From assembly GCA_032622095.1 (NCBI GenBank), contig CP136064.1, forward strand, positions 187,160,209-187,224,208: a stretch of DNA of 64,000 nt, written 5' to 3'. This DNA is from Siphonodentalium dalli (taxonomy: Eukaryota > Mollusca > Scaphopoda > Gadilida > Siphonodentaliidae). The notes under the pieces were generated by a model. That model made no database searches, was not told where the DNA came from, and was given only the letters and a program-made list of their open reading frames with translations. Below are positions 46,811 to 59,244 of this stretch, piece by piece. Position numbers and translations under genes: made by a program. The number at the start of each line of letters is the position of its first letter. The stretch's first letter is position 1.

Positions 46811-47559
46811 TTGTTTTATCATTTGTGCGCCCATCCCAATCCCATCGCTGACATGAATGGCGCATCTTTAGAACACACCAGTATATGGCCAATATCATAG
46901 TGATGAACATAGATAAGTTTGGTGGAAATCAACCACAAAACAAGTTTTTTTTAAAATAATTTTTGCGCCCCGCCCCTATACGTACGGCGCCACTTAAATT
47001 TTGCGCCCCCGCAAGTTTGGTGGAAATCGACGACAAAAAAGTTTTTATTATTTGTGCACCCCCTCCCCGATCCCATCATCGATAAGTATTGGGTTACTTT
47101 GGGTATTATTAAACCACCATTATATTCCCTTTATATCACAGAGATAATATAAATGCCTTTGGCCGAAATCGGCCATAAAAAGTCTTCATTAATTTGGAGC
47201 CCAACCCCCATCGCTGATTTGAGCGGTGTCACTGAGGTAACTTTAAACCACTCCATAGGATTCCCATATAATGAAGATGAATATATATAAGTTTGGTGGA
47301 AATCGGCGACAAAACATGTTCGTGTCCCTCCCCTTTTTCATCCCGACTCCGATAGCGTCATTTTAGAAAATTTTAACCTGAACCATTATTTTCCCTGCGA
47401 AGAGTTACCATTTTAGACCAATTTGGAGCCCACTAGACGGTCAACCGTCAATTGATATAGCGGACAAACAGACCGACAGACAGACATACATAAATTCGTA
47501 AATATACATAAGGTATTCCTATATAAAAAATATATATATTCATGTAATTATCATTTCAG
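46811..47559. repeat. Intronic tandem repeat of GGTGGAAATCGGCGACAAAA type
   Basis: Several diverged units of TAAGTTTGGTGGAAATCG plus C-rich spacers end in a GACCGACAGACAGACA run at about 47468-47490, a common molluscan repeat. The acceptor TTATCATTTCAG of the next EF-hand exon closes the interval. Confidence 0.6.
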
Positions 47560-47590
47560 CCTGCAGGAATGAGCGACGAAGAATACCAAA
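47560..47590 (+). CDS. EF-hand gene, exon with MSDEEYQ start
   Basis: This 31-bp exon lies between TTTCAG (47554-47559) and the donor GTGAGTAT (47591). It encodes ATG (47569) then SDEEYQ plus one base. Phase 1 joins it to 49101, giving MSDEEYQRLFKIF, the N-terminal helix expected before the first EF-hand. The three codons before the ATG (PAG) are open to the acceptor, allowing an upstream start at 41948. Confidence 0.75.
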
Positions 47591-48084
47591 GTGAGTATAC
47601 TCTATTTGGATCATATGAATGCCTCACATATCGGACATGTATCATGTCCCATGTGAAAATGGCTGAACGAATAAAGCATTTTTTCAAGCATTCATTCACA
47701 ACGAAATAACACCAAATCCGTTGCGGTCTAAGAAAGATCAAATCAAATAGATTGAAAAACTATCTGCCGGACGAAACGTAACAATTAACTTACAACATCG
47801 ACCTTGTAAAGGGAGAGATGAGGTGACTCTCAGTTCAGTCATATATGCCGGCAATGTATAGGATTAGCCATCTGAAGCACTCGGCTGCTTTAAATATTCA
47901 ACCATCCTTCACGAACACACCCTGTCATGTGTCTTTTCATTATTATTCATGCACTTTGTTCACGTGTGGTGAGTCTTTTGTCTCTCCAATATTTAATAAA
48001 ATTACAAACAAGACATTGGGCTACGATAGGGATAATATCGTGCTATGACTATATACCACCCATATCGTGTATCGAATTAAACCA

Positions 48085-48600
48085 TTAAAGGCACGGGCGG
48101 CGTTCGTTGCAGAAATATTCATATTTGTTAAAATCGCAATCAACAGAAGGAATATTAAAATATATATAGTTTTGTTCATATGCCAAACATATCAGCGCGT
48201 AAATAGTATATTGTCGTCAAGACGTAGCCTGCTCGTGTTACAGAAATTCTGCTTCTGTTTATATAACACAGCGCAATTCTATTGTTTAATCACACAAAAA
48301 TGATATAAACGCTCTTTATTATTTCCATATCAGGAAAACAGTAATAACAAACGCTCTTTATGTTTACCATATCCGGATCTAAACAAAAGCCAGGAAACGT
48401 AACGTTTTTTGCTTTTGTTTACATAACAAAGGAAACACATTGACAAATAACATACTGTTTATGCCATATTTATGATTGGTATAAGAACAAGGTCTGTCTA
48501 GATTTTACTATTCTTTCTGTTTATGGCGGTTTATGGCGGTTTTTGACGGAAGTGAATATTTGAACAGCATACCCACCGCCAATCCCGCCCGTATCTTTAA
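48085..48600. mobile_element. TTAA-bounded element R5, copy B
   Basis: Its ends are TTAA-AGGCACGGGCGGC and GCCCGTATCT-TTAA, and it is similar throughout to 35389-35891. It lies in the intron between EF-hand exons 47560 and 49101. Confidence 0.8.
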
Positions 48601-49100
48601 AGAGACTCAAGACCTTCGAAGTAGATTCATGCGAAATAACATAAAAGTCTGTAAACAACTATCATCAACAAGTACATGCAAAAGATTGATTTAGTTCTCA
48701 TATCGTTGTTATATAAACATTACTATTATAGTGGAATTGACGATAACAAAAAGTCCAAATAGTCCAGTAAGACACCGAAGTTTAATCAAAACTTGACGGT
48801 AAACATTGGAAAAAGTAAAAGCATTAGAAAATATTCTGAAAATCATATTCAAACTAAATATTTGAACTTATTACATGATTATGGATGTTTGTTGACAAAT
48901 CACTGTAACAGTTTTTTTTTTCATCACAATTGCTTCAACAGGCGAAAATTCGTTAAGTGAGAACTATCAATAATGAATGAAGAACAAAGTTTATTTTTCT
49001 TCCGACTTTCCTATAATTACTAAATAATTACCCTCTGTCAGTGTCTTGAGTCCATGTCTGCGCATTAATACAATCACAATATATACTAATATCACTTCAG

Positions 49101-49244
49101 GATTATTCAAAATATTCGCTAATATCGACTTGGATAACAGTGGTTACTTGGACCGTGATGAGATGTGTCATGCTTTACGGTGTGCCGGTGACAACCCATC
49201 ACAAGCAGATGTAACAAAATTGATGGAAGAAATGGATTTGGATG
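49101..49244 (+). CDS. EF-hand gene, exon with EF-hands 1 and half of 2
   Basis: The acceptor ATCACTTCAG (to 49100) and donor GTGAGTAT (from 49245) border 144 bases in phase 1. The first calcium loop reads DLDNSGYLDRDE with Asp, Asp, Ser, Tyr, Asp and Glu at loop positions 1, 3, 5, 7, 9 and 12. The helix CHALRCAGDNPSQADVTKLM follows. The second loop starts DLDG at the exon end and is completed by the exon at 53925. An intron inside a calcium loop is usual in this family. Confidence 0.88.
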
Positions 49245-49504
49245 GTGAGTATATAAGCACGTGATCAGTGTCCGGGTCAGATGTTGCCGGTTTTGATATA
49301 AACAAATAAATGTGATAGCAAACGTGCTTCAATATTTCCAATTGAAATTGGATGGCACTAGTCTACCTAATTCCATCGAATGTCAAGACACCGAAGTTTT
49401 CAGAATGCCATGTATTTATGCATAGTGTCGCCTTAAGGTGGATACTCACTTGTGTGTAATTTATTCATAAATCGTGTATTTGGCGATTTACATTGGACTT
49501 CCAT

Positions 49505-50592
49505 CAGGGACGTGGCTAGAGGGTCTCAGTTGGGGGTGGGTGTCCACCTTGGGAAATTCCAACTGCACCCCTTGAATCATAATCAGACCAAACACAAGTT
49601 TTGCATAATTCCATTTGCACCTCCCCTTGTACCTCAGTGCTCAAGCCTAATATCCTGTATATTCATAAACCATGTTTCTATATTCCCGGTATGAGAACAT
49701 TCAGATATTTTAACCTGAAAACTTGCATAAATCCTAACATCTAGTGGTCTAACTCCAGACAAATGCACACAGCTACGGACAAGAGACCAGGACACACCGG
49801 GCTGACCATGGTTGTTCGGCCCGGTGTGAGAAAATTTTGAAAACTATACAAGAAAATCGCAAATCCTAGCATCTAGACTGGCCTCAACTGAAGCTTTCCT
49901 ACCGTGTTGGAAATTTCCAACCTCATACTCCCCTCAGGTTGGAAAATTCTCCAACTGATGACCATTTCAGTCCACAAGTTTGACACCAAATGTAGTAAAA
50001 CATTGTTTTGTTAGACTAATTAGCAGTTTTGTATTGGCGACGAGGGAGGGACTATGACTATGCGAAAATTTTGAAATCTGAAAGAAGAAAATCGCAAAAT
50101 CATAGCATCAAGCCTTCTTAGAGTTGGAAATTTCAAACCTGACACCCCCACTTAGGTTGGAAAATTTCCAACGGATGACAATTCCAAAGACAATGTTAAC
50201 CAAATGTATGACAATATTGTTTTCTTAAATTAACTAGCAGTTTTTGACTGGCCACGGGGGAGGGACCAGGACAGAAGCTTTCCAAGTGTTGGATTTTTTC
50301 CAACCTGTCACCCCCCCCCAAGGTTGGAAAATTTCCAACTGATGACCATTTCAATCCAAAATAATTTTGATAAAAAATAGGAAAATATGCAAATATTGGT
50401 CAAAAACAATAACCCCCCCCCCCCAATAAATTGTTTGAAAATCAAACTACAATAACATTTTCAACCTATTATTGGTGTGAAATTTTCAACTAATGTTTTG
50501 GCAGGTATGAAATTTCCAATTGTTGAAAATTTTGACCAAAGTTGGGGGGGGGGGGGGGTTGAGACACACACCCCACTGTAGCCACGTCTCTG
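49505..50592 (+). mobile_element. hAT-like non-autonomous element, copy 1 (complete)
   Basis: The ends CAGGGACGTGGCTAGAGGG and the complement of CAGAGACGTGGCTACAGTG are flanked by an exact 8-bp repeat ACTTCCAT (49497-49504 and 50593-50600). It is 1,088 bp with no transposase. TTGGAAATTTTCCAAC and CCGGTGTG palindromes and C or G runs fill it. The ends and 8-bp duplication are the hAT signature. It sits in an EF-hand intron. Confidence 0.88.
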
Positions 50593-50600
50593 ACTTCCAT

Positions 50601-51799
50601 GCTGTGTAATTGTTGTCCGCTGACAACACAATCAGGCGTGCGTCCACTGAGCCCATCTCTAATTAAGTTGAATTGTACCGGGAGGCGTTAACTCCGACAG
50701 AGTCGACAGTCTGCTTGAAATAATTAGTTTGCAGGTTAACCCATATGGTGGAACGGATGGACCAACATTCTCTTGAGATCTCTTGATACGTGTATTTATT
50801 CATATTTTAGACAAATATTGCTACACGTGATTAATCTGCAGTAGAAGTTTATACTATTATACTGTTCATATATGCACATATTATTAAATCTTTAAATTTG
50901 ATAAATCAGAACTGACGGCGATGCTGCTGTATATAGGTGTCCAATCGGGAAAGGGTTTGTCTGCCTTTAAAAGTTCTCATTCTCAAGTCTGCAATATTTA
51001 AACAAAATACTATTATTTTACCGCGTTGGCCAGAGTATTCAGACTTATATATAAGTCTCACTAAGTCCCTTAGCAATTAGAAGCTTACAAGACACTCTCG
51101 AATATCATGTATATATGTGTAGCATGCTTGTTTATCAAACTTAAAATAATCCGCTGTAAAGTATAAATGGTCTCCTTTCTATGTTTTTCACGTGTTAATT
51201 ATGCCGACGAGACACGCTATTACTAGGTTATATTCACTTGACCACCCGGTGACCGTGGCAAAGCTGGCGACCCGCTATATATATGGAGTGATATGACCTG
51301 CATCCGAGTCGAACACAAATTGAGGCGGGAAAGTGTTTTCGCGTGTAAATGCGATTTTGCCCCAAAAGCGACTTATGTCCTTTTGATTGCAAGGCGACGA
51401 TACTAATACTAATTTTAAAATACGATGTTGAATAAGCAAATTAGTAGCATGAACACCAAATTCTGACAAATGAATGAAATGATACCACATTTTGGCGATA
51501 AGTCATTCGCATCGGACAAGATTATTGCTTGCGTTCGATGGTCTGGTCTATGTTTATGACGTTGTGAAAATTTGAATGGATTTCAGCGAAGGGGGACCGA
51601 CAATAGCCATTTTAAAAAGTGCGATGATGGTGAATTATTCTGTACAGGGTAGAGTAAGTGGGCTACAATTTGTTTGCATATTCTTACGAAATAGTGGCAA
51701 GTCAGTTGTTTAGGTGGTTTATCACTAGACAAATCCAATCATTGTCATCTGGGTCCGTAGCTATATTTGCCCAATACTACTATGGTTAGAAGCTAAATA
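50601..51799. other. Intronic stretch, nothing recognised
   Basis: No repeat boundary, RNA gene or exon could be supported. Confidence 0.4.
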
Positions 51800-53095
51800 T
51801 AAATTCATCTATAAGACAAAATTAATTGCGTTTTGGAAAACGAACTGGAAAAAAAGAGACACACCACTGTCATCCATATTAGAGGCGAGTCTCTTGAACG
51901 TGTAGATCAGTTTAAATATCTGAGAACGTGGTTCCGAAAAACATGCACGTTTTCCAAAAAAGCTCAATTTGAGGCACAAGAGTGTAAAAATCGCGATGTA
52001 CCCCCTTATTAGCAGAATTCGTATTAACAAATACACATTATAATCTGTTTTAGAAATATACGAATAATATATCATACCCTTGATGTCATACGGCACAGAA
52101 GTGTGGAGCCACGAAAATATTAAATCACTCGAAAAGCTAAACTTTTGGTTTCTCACGTTTGTAGCATATCTAAAATTGTCGACCCCCCCCCCAACCCCAT
52201 TTGTGTACGGAGAGTTAGACATCCACCCTATCGGAAATAAATTGCAAATACGCTGTATACCTTATTGGAGTTAACAACTGACAATGAATTGCGATCGAAT
52301 CCCTTTGAAACTATACTTCTCTATGCTCACTTTGTTTTTTACAATGAGGCTATCTCATGGTTGGAACATGTCCGCCGAATACTGGACAATCTGGGACTAA
52401 CATATATATGGATAAATCAAGCCTTTAATGACTATACAAACTTTAATGAATCGGTGAAACAAAAAATCATGGACACAGACAGGAGTGTCGCATTTCCATA
52501 GATATCTCTAGAAAAAAGTGCATTTTACAGGATAGTTAAACACTGGTAGAGAAATGTAATGAATTCTAAAAGATTATAGAACAGCCGTTACACGTCTATT
52601 AAAATATAGAACGAGACATCACCACTTGCCAGTTGAAACAGGGTCCTGGACAAACGACGATTACTCCAACAGGATATGTCCCTTATGCCAACTTTAATTA
52701 GGAGACGAATTTCATTTCCTTCTTAAATGCCAAAAACTCACGGACATCCGAAAAAGATATATCAAGAAATAGTATTACACAAGACCAAGTGCTCTTAAAC
52801 TGAACGCCCAATTCAACTGTAAACACCGGAAAACTCTCATAAATCTCTCCCGTTTTATACGAGAAGCCCAAACCGCATTAAGACCCCCGAGGCTTGAACG
52901 TTATCAACCACAGTATGAAACATACCCCTATTTTAAAATAATCTCTCCCTTTATGACACCACCACCACATTCGAGCACAAGGACCATTTCACCCCGAACC
53001 ATGTGTATAACTTGTATTGACACTTACGTTTAACATTTACTCTGTATGCTTACATTTAAGTTATTGAGAATAAAGAATATTGATTCATGGAATGG
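51800..53095 (+). pseudogene. LINE 3' fragment (RT C-terminus, zinc knuckle, tail)
   Basis: SYGTEVWSHENIKSLEKLN and VYGELDIHPIGNKLQIRC match the region after the RT palm. Downstream, TGSWTNDDYSNRICPLC and LGDEFHFLLKCQKLTDIRK are the C-terminal knuckle, with one stop between. The end GAGAATAAAGAATATTGA (about 53069) is a typical LINE 3' tail. It resembles the knuckle of the 38630-41285 copy. It is 5'-truncated and decayed. Confidence 0.75.
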
Positions 53096-53924
53096 AATAC
53101 TGAAATCCCGATAATGCAACGCCTACACTGTTAATATATAAAGTGTCGTTGTTAATGTTTAATTTAGTCTTTCTCTAAGTGTTCGTAATTGTATTTTCTT
53201 TGGGAAATTTTAATAACGATTGTTGTATGAAGGGACCATTGTTCACGCTGGGCCGAAACATCTTTTGGCCAAAATTATATCCTCATTTTCTGGTCTCACA
53301 ATTTATGAATATGTTTTGTTTTATTTAACATTCTATTTAAATTATGTCAATACCTTCAAAAAGCAGTTATAGACTTCTTTAAGGGCTTTGTCAACCCATT
53401 TCCCCCAAAATTTGATGGAGTAAAAATAACTTCTGTTCATTCTATTAGTAATCACAGTAACCAATCCAATCCATGCACCATTTTAAGAGTATAATTCATA
53501 ATGGGTTATCTTAGAAAAACAAAATGTGAACTTTATAGAGGTTTTAAAAAGCGCATATGTTATGGAAGTAGTGACATAGTGAAATCGTAGATTGATGAGA
53601 TCTACCTCAAACTACTTATGACAAGTACAGCTGGTGAGTTAATTGCATATGTTATGGACACCAACAGGGGCCATCTGCGTGGTGTATTCCTCGTGATATC
53701 GGCCGTTCCACGCAATTAAAAAAATTCTGTGCCGCAGATTGTCATTCTATTCCATATTACATCCCATCCGCAGCCTGGTCGTAGTGACATTGTGATTCCA
53801 TCATCGTTCTCAGATGTTATGGAAGAAGTGAAATGCCTTACTCGTGATTGCATAAGGGAACCTAAACTATTTCTAATCATTAATTTGTAATAGTAAATTT
53901 GCGATACATCTGTTTGTTTCACAG
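53096..53924. other. Intronic stretch, nothing recognised
   Basis: It is AT-rich intron sequence running to the acceptor of the last visible EF-hand exon. Confidence 0.4.
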
Positions 53925-54173
53925 GTGATGGGAAAATAGATTTCTACGAATTTATCACCGTCTTTAAGACGAACAAAAAAGACCCACATGAAGTTTTCAA
54001 TAATCTCATAGCTGCGTTTAGGGAATTCGACAAAGATAACAGTGGAACACTCGACCGAGATGAACTGATGGAGATGCTGACGTCGAACGGAGAAACCCCA
54101 TTGACTCAAGAAGAACTAGATGACTTTATAACATTGGCTGACAAGAATGGCGATGGGGTCATCGATTTCGGAG
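53925..54173 (+). CDS. EF-hand gene, exon with rest of EF-hand 2, EF-hands 3 and 4
   Basis: The acceptor TTTGTTTCACAG (to 53924) and donor GTCGGTGT (from 54174) border 249 bases in phase 1. It completes loop 2 (DLDGDGKIDFYE). It adds loop 3 (DKDNSGTLDRDE) with a linker starting ITVFKTNKKD, and loop 4 (DKNGDGVIDFG, whose final residue spans the next junction). All four loops keep the calcium ligands. With about 145 residues seen, the protein is a calmodulin/troponin C-like calcium sensor of usual size. The divergence from calmodulin (odd linker, no LTDEQIA start) suggests a separate calmodulin-like paralogue. The terminal exon was not found. Confidence 0.88.
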
Positions 54174-54767
54174 GTCGGTGTACTTTCGTATAATTTCGTA
54201 TCGTTTCGAAGTCGAACATTCTAAATTTGTGTTAGCATCTATACTGTTCGGGTGCATATGCATGCATAGCCATTATTCCGAACTCCCCAGTGACCATATC
54301 CATATCCCCTGAGATATAATGCATATGTGTAACACACGATTTCTCCCTAGTTGGAAATCTCACACCCACAACATCATGGATATCCGCACCATGGCTAACA
54401 TTACTTTTAAATCTGAGCTTATCGCGAATACAGTAACAAGTATATAGCACTCGTTAGTGGTCCATGCTTAACACGATATTCCTAATTTTTATGACTTGAA
54501 TTATTCTTTATGTGATGTATTAAAAGTATGTATTGGCCTATTTAGATACACGAGAGCTTACCAGTGTGTAATGAAAGCGATCAAAATTGCATGCATCCAA
54601 TTCATCAAAGCTACATGGCGGTTTCGAGCCCCATAGTATCAACATACAATAACGTCTAACATCGGTCGGGTTGAGCCAAATTATCAACATTCAGTAACAT
54701 CTAATATCGGTCGGGTTCCTATACTTCCCATATATACGGTCTTGGCATTCCGCGATTTGTCTGCAGC
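54174..54767. other. Non-genic stretch after the last EF-hand exon
   Basis: The sequence was searched for a terminal exon finishing EF-hand 4; none fits. Confidence 0.4.
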
Positions 54768-54771
54768 ATTA

Positions 54772-55222
54772 GGTTACACACAACTAATTCAATAGAGTTA
54801 TGCTTCCTGAAATTGTGTAGGGAAACTAGAATCAGATAAAAATCATCCCATGGCCACTGATTGGTGCATTATGTTGACAATATAAATACATAAATAAATA
54901 ATAGAATTAAGCTGCTGTACAAAAAAATGCATGGTGTTTGGGGGCCTGCTGAATATTGTGTCCATTTGACCACAAGTAGAAATTTGTGGTAGTGTGTTTT
55001 TTATAGCTGTGAATTTACTGCGAACCTTCGGTAGTCAGGGAAGCGGTGAAATTTGAATGGGAAAAAATACCGAAACCTGTCCGTTTCATGGTATGAATTT
55101 ATCAGGCTTGAGACCCACTTCATGCTCAGTATGAGGTTTTGGTGAAAATAGGTCCAGTTTCAGCACAAATGATACAAACGTTAGTATTGTCGCCTATGGG
55201 AAATAATTAGTTGTGTGTAACC
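54772..55222. repeat. 451-bp flanking MITE, left
   Basis: Its ends are GGTTACACACAACTAATT and the complement. I found no difference from 59245-59695 when reading the two side by side. It has no coding capacity. Confidence 0.9.
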
Positions 55223-55318
55223 TATAGCTACAGATGGTGTCCATTTCAAGAATGCTATATTCCCAAAATTTAAAGCTGTAGTTCATTGGATAACTTCAAT
55301 AAAGGTTAAAATAATAAA

Positions 55319-55708
55319 ATGGAGTATTTCTACTATGAGTATAATCGCAGGCTTTATGAGAAAACCGAAATTCAGGGGGGTGGGGGGTGTCATTTATGGA
55401 AAGGTAGCAAAGATAGTGATGGATATGGGAAGATGAGAGTGACTTGGCCAGAAATATGGAAAAGAGAACATGATTCAGCTACACAGCCAACACACCGCTT
55501 GAATTATATGATCCAGAATCGGTTGTCAAGGGACCAAGTTCCTGTATATGGTGGCCCGGAGAGTCTCGAGTGTAGTCACTTGTGTGGGGAGAGGGCCTGT
55601 ATCAATATAGCGCACTTGATATTTGAAAGCCATCTCCATAACCAGCAACGAATTAGATGCCGAAGCTTGGAACAATGTTTAGGGTGTTCACCAGAATGCA
55701 TTATATAA
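55319..55708 (+). CDS. I-PpoI-like His-Cys box nuclease, small ORF
   Basis: This 129-residue protein has no signal or membrane segment. GGCHLWKGSKDSDGYGKMRV is followed by HRLNYMIQNRL, then CSHLCGERACINIAHLIFES, HNQQRIRC and a closing CLGCSPEC. This is the zinc-binding His-Me finger pattern of the I-PpoI group (zf-His_Me_endon). The His of SHLC (base) and the Asn of HNQQR (metal ligand) are 21 residues apart, as in I-PpoI, and the Cys/His zinc ligands are kept, so activity is plausible. The start AAAATGG follows the left 451-bp repeat by 96 bp. In animals such ORFs travel with mobile elements. A role in cutting target DNA for the neighbouring transposase is inference. Confidence 0.8.
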   Translation: MEYFYYEYNRRLYEKTEIQGGGGCHLWKGSKDSDGYGKMRVTWPEIWKREHDSATQPTHRLNYMIQNRLSRDQVPVYGGPESLECSHLCGERACINIAHLIFESHLHNQQRIRCRSLEQCLGCSPECII

Positions 55709-55751
55709 GTTTCCAAGAGGTGCATATAATATATATAACATATATTTGTGT

Positions 55752-57522
55752 TCATTTTTTCCTGTTAACCCTTCGCCCCTCATGGAATTTGCTATAGCCA
55801 TGTTCTATTTTCTTTTTATTTTTAGGCAAAAGCTTATTCTTTTCATACAATCGCTCCTCCTGATGTTCTGCGTGAAGTTTGTACAGCGTTTCTCTCCTGT
55901 TTACTCTTATCTTTTTAACAGTTAACTTCTTCTTTCGCTTCTTTCGGTTATTTTCTGCCTTCTGATAGCTGTTAAGAGACCGATCGACTTTACTCCCGCT
56001 GGTAATGGGACAACCAACATGTTCACATAAGTCCCTTATAGAATTCGCTGTTCCACAATTAACCGAGTGCACCATTGAGTGTGCACGCCCAAAAACATTC
56101 CTCGAAAATGTCACATTTTTAGGAAGAGAAGTTCTTAATGACCTGTTGACAGCTTCAACTTTCTGCGTGTTAGTGTTCAACTTTGTTTTTTCTAACATTG
56201 ATGTCCCGAGTCGATAGTCAGCAAGTTCGCGCAGTATTGTTGATGTGCACTCATTCTGACTGAGTTTAAAGTTTTTGCCTAGCAGATAACTGTCCTTAAT
56301 CCAATTAGAACTTTTGCTGGCTTTACACATATACGAATATTTCTTGCAAAGTACGTGGTTCCCCTGATAGCACAACACAAGCGCATCTTTAACATACGAC
56401 ATTCTGCTGTTTATGTTGTGGATGTTTCCTTTATGGTGTTTTATTGCCTTTCTGATTTCAGAGTTGCACCGATCAGCAAAATCAAGTGCTAATTTATCTT
56501 GCATTTTAGTTCTTTCTCTTACAGTTTTCGAAACAATGATTTTATTGAGATATTTGTGATTTTTTACAAATTTCCGATGATTTCGGGAAACATGGGTCGT
56601 GTCTAATTGATGAAAAGGTTGAACATTAGTCACGTTATCTTCAAATAGTTCCTGAGCCGCCAAGTAACTCGCACAGTCAGGATCTGTGGTAATGTTCTCA
56701 ACCTGAATTCCACTTGTATCTTTAAGATTAGTGAGAACCTCTTTCGCGAGAGTCTTTTCGTCACCAATGTTGTGTTCGAAAGGTATCGTAGCATAGCAGT
56801 CGCCTTTGAAACACTCGTGATTCGGTGCTGCTTTGAGATGATGTCCTTTCGAACACAACTTGTTATGGATAGCGAGTCCAATAATGTCATGGTCTTTTGT
56901 CACATTCTCTGCCACAGTATAAATTGATTGAGTCGCAGGTTGGAAGGGAGTTTTCCCCACACCGGAATAAATACTGTTATTGTACATGGCATCGCCTTGA
57001 ACATCGATAACATGTGGGTTAATTTTGCCCATATGCCTTTGATTCGATATAAGACGTGAACGTCGTTTCACCATATCTGCCTTATTTTCTTCCACAATCT
57101 TTACGAGAACCTTATTTGATGTTTTCTGCAGGCCATGAGCAGACGGTGCTGGGATATTAGAGCTGAGACAAATGCGACGGAAGCTGTGTGCTGCTATTGG
57201 TGTTTTACTAAGACCTATTGCTAACCCAAGATTTGGCTTTCCACTACGTCGACCTGGTCTCTTAGTCGGGACCTCCTCGAACAAGGTGAACATACTTGAT
57301 TTGTATTTGCATTTATCACACACCATTTTTTGTCGACACCCGACTCCTCTCGCTTCCTCGGAATTCATATCCCAATGGAGGAACCCTTCACAAATTGGAT
57401 GCGAGGCATGATGTTCTTTAAATGCAGTATTCCACATCTCAGCATTTAGGCGTACATGAACTGTACGATATGAGTCGCTCTCCCTTTCCCATGTAGATAG
57501 AGGTATTCGTTGCGACCCATAC
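55752..57522 (-). CDS. Mutator-like transposase, exon 2 (main exon)
   Basis: Reading right to left, the acceptor CCCTTTTCAG (57523-57532) opens a frame starting YGSQRIPLSTWERES and running about 590 codons to the stop at 55752. ICEGFLHWD and CDKCKYKS form the N-terminal zinc-type module. VIDVQGDAMYNN (first Asp) and TTDPDCASYLAAQ (second Asp) match the catalytic-core landmarks of Mutator-like transposases of molluscs and other invertebrates, with GKTPFQPATQS between. HQLDTTHVSRNHRKFVK and a basic, Lys-rich C-terminus follow. The third acidic residue is not assigned. The first ATG of the exon is at 57437, but the frame is open to the acceptor and joins exon 1. No stop or shift interrupts it. 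Confidence 0.82.
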
Positions 57523-58043
57523 CTGAAAAGGGCAAAATGGACCTCTTTAAGACATTGAAATCTAACAAAATTTGATCAATCTCACGCAGTATATTTTTTT
57601 ACCTGCAAATACACCCCCCCCCCGGCTTGTGTGATTAATGTAAAACCTGCCTTATTTAATTTTCCTGTAACCATTTAAAATATAGGATGTGTTGTAAGGG
57701 GCTGTATTTTCAATAAATGAAGCCCCTAGCACCACTACAGGTCTGATGTTTAACCCTCACACTGCCAAATACTTTATTGGGAAATTATGCCCCTTCATAT
57801 TGGTGGAGAAGGGTTAAATAACAATTCTCAGACCAATTTCTTTGATCATTATATCCGATGCATATTTTAGCACCTCTTAAAAGTTATAGTGGAATCATTT
57901 AACCCCTAGCATGTAACTGTTATTCAATACAAGGATACATGCTTATATGTTCTGTTTACAGTCAATGGGCTGTTTGAACCATAGCCAGGTTTTAAGTAGT
58001 GCATCTATATTAAAATATAGCTGTATAGACACATGACACATAC

Positions 58044-58363
58044 CTTTGTTTTCCTAATGGGGAACTAAATTGATCTCGATTCTTGGGTTGACAGCATCTG
58101 GATCTTGTCATGATTCCTCTGTCTGGTGTGTTCATTGTGTTGGTTGTTATGTTTTCACCACCATTGGCAGTCAAAGGGTTAATTATTTTGGAACATTTTC
58201 TCTTTAATTGTGTAGCTGGTGAATTTTTCTGTTTAGAACTTAACTGATGTCCAGGTTTAAAACCAACTTTATTACTGAATCTGAATCGACCAGTGTATGT
58301 CCTCTCTGTGCTCATTTTGCCCATTTTGTCCAGAAATGATGAATCACATAGTAAGAAATCCAA
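58044..58363 (-). CDS. Mutator-like transposase, exon 1
   Basis: An ATG at 58363 (or MSTERTYTG at 58309) opens a frame of about 107 codons to the donor AAAG/GTATGTGT (58043-58036). The split codon AG plus G joins SSPLGKQ to R then YGSQ of exon 2 in phase, across a 521-bp intron. Content is basic and low in hydrophobics (RFRFSNKVGFKPGHQ, RCCQPKNRDQ), consistent with a DNA-binding N-terminus. No named domain was recognised. The splice link rests on signals and phase, not on transcripts. Confidence 0.6.
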
Positions 58364-59244
58364 CCTTTTTCCATGAAATGTATGAACTTTATATCAACTA
58401 AAGGTAACTAGGTTCTGAGGGTATATGAAATGCTTTGTGTGTGTGTTGGAATCAAATGTTAGTTCTGGGCACAATTAATAGAATTGTTTATATTAACTCT
58501 GTGCCTACTGCCAAATTTCCCAATAAATTTTAAGTGTCAAACAAACTTATCAAATTATCAGATTCTGTGTATAGATAAAGCATTGGTTTTCATTGTAACT
58601 TTGCAGGTGAAGATGTGCTGCAACAGAAACTATTGAGTCTCAGAGTTTTAAAGTGACACAGTGAACTGAATTCACCTCTTTACTGAGGCAGCCTCAGCTG
58701 AATTATCCATTTTCTGGAATTGGTGGTCAATGGTTAACGAATGCTCATACCGGAAAGGTTGGATTCCTCATTGTGATAATTATGCGTATACATATGCCTA
58801 TATAACTGATCTTTTTCCAATGATGCTGTTCAGATTATATACATAAATGACAGTTATATGCAAAATTTACAAAATGTTTTTGTGTTAATATTCTTCAAAA
58901 ACCAAAGGGTTAACATTTATGGCTGCAATAGGGTTAATGTTGACTTCCCAACTTGTATTAACATGTAATTCACATAAACATATATCAGTTGACCTGAAAT
59001 AATGGACTATTGAGTTTCCTGTCCCCTTAGTAGCTAGAGACGCTGAATAATTTGAACGCGTCATGTCTGGGATCAGACGATTCAACCCTGGTTTATTTTG
59101 AATACGGGTATGTCACTTCATTGTAAATAATTCAACACAGATTGATGGATGAAAATTGATATATATTTTAATAAGAAGGAAATGTTCATAGCAAAACATC
59201 AGTAAAAAATTGGGTTGATTTCTCTTGATCTTCAGTGAGCTATA
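58364..59244. other. Core of the composite element upstream of exon 1
   Basis: No ORF. It presumably contains the transposase promoter. The inner edge TGAGCTATA meets the right 451-bp repeat at 59245. Confidence 0.4.

Noticed and set aside
58606-58655. Possible last EF-hand exon (acceptor TTTGCAG then a short open frame)
   Set aside because: The phase fits, but the peptide would not complete the fourth EF-hand helix and it lies within the composite transposon.
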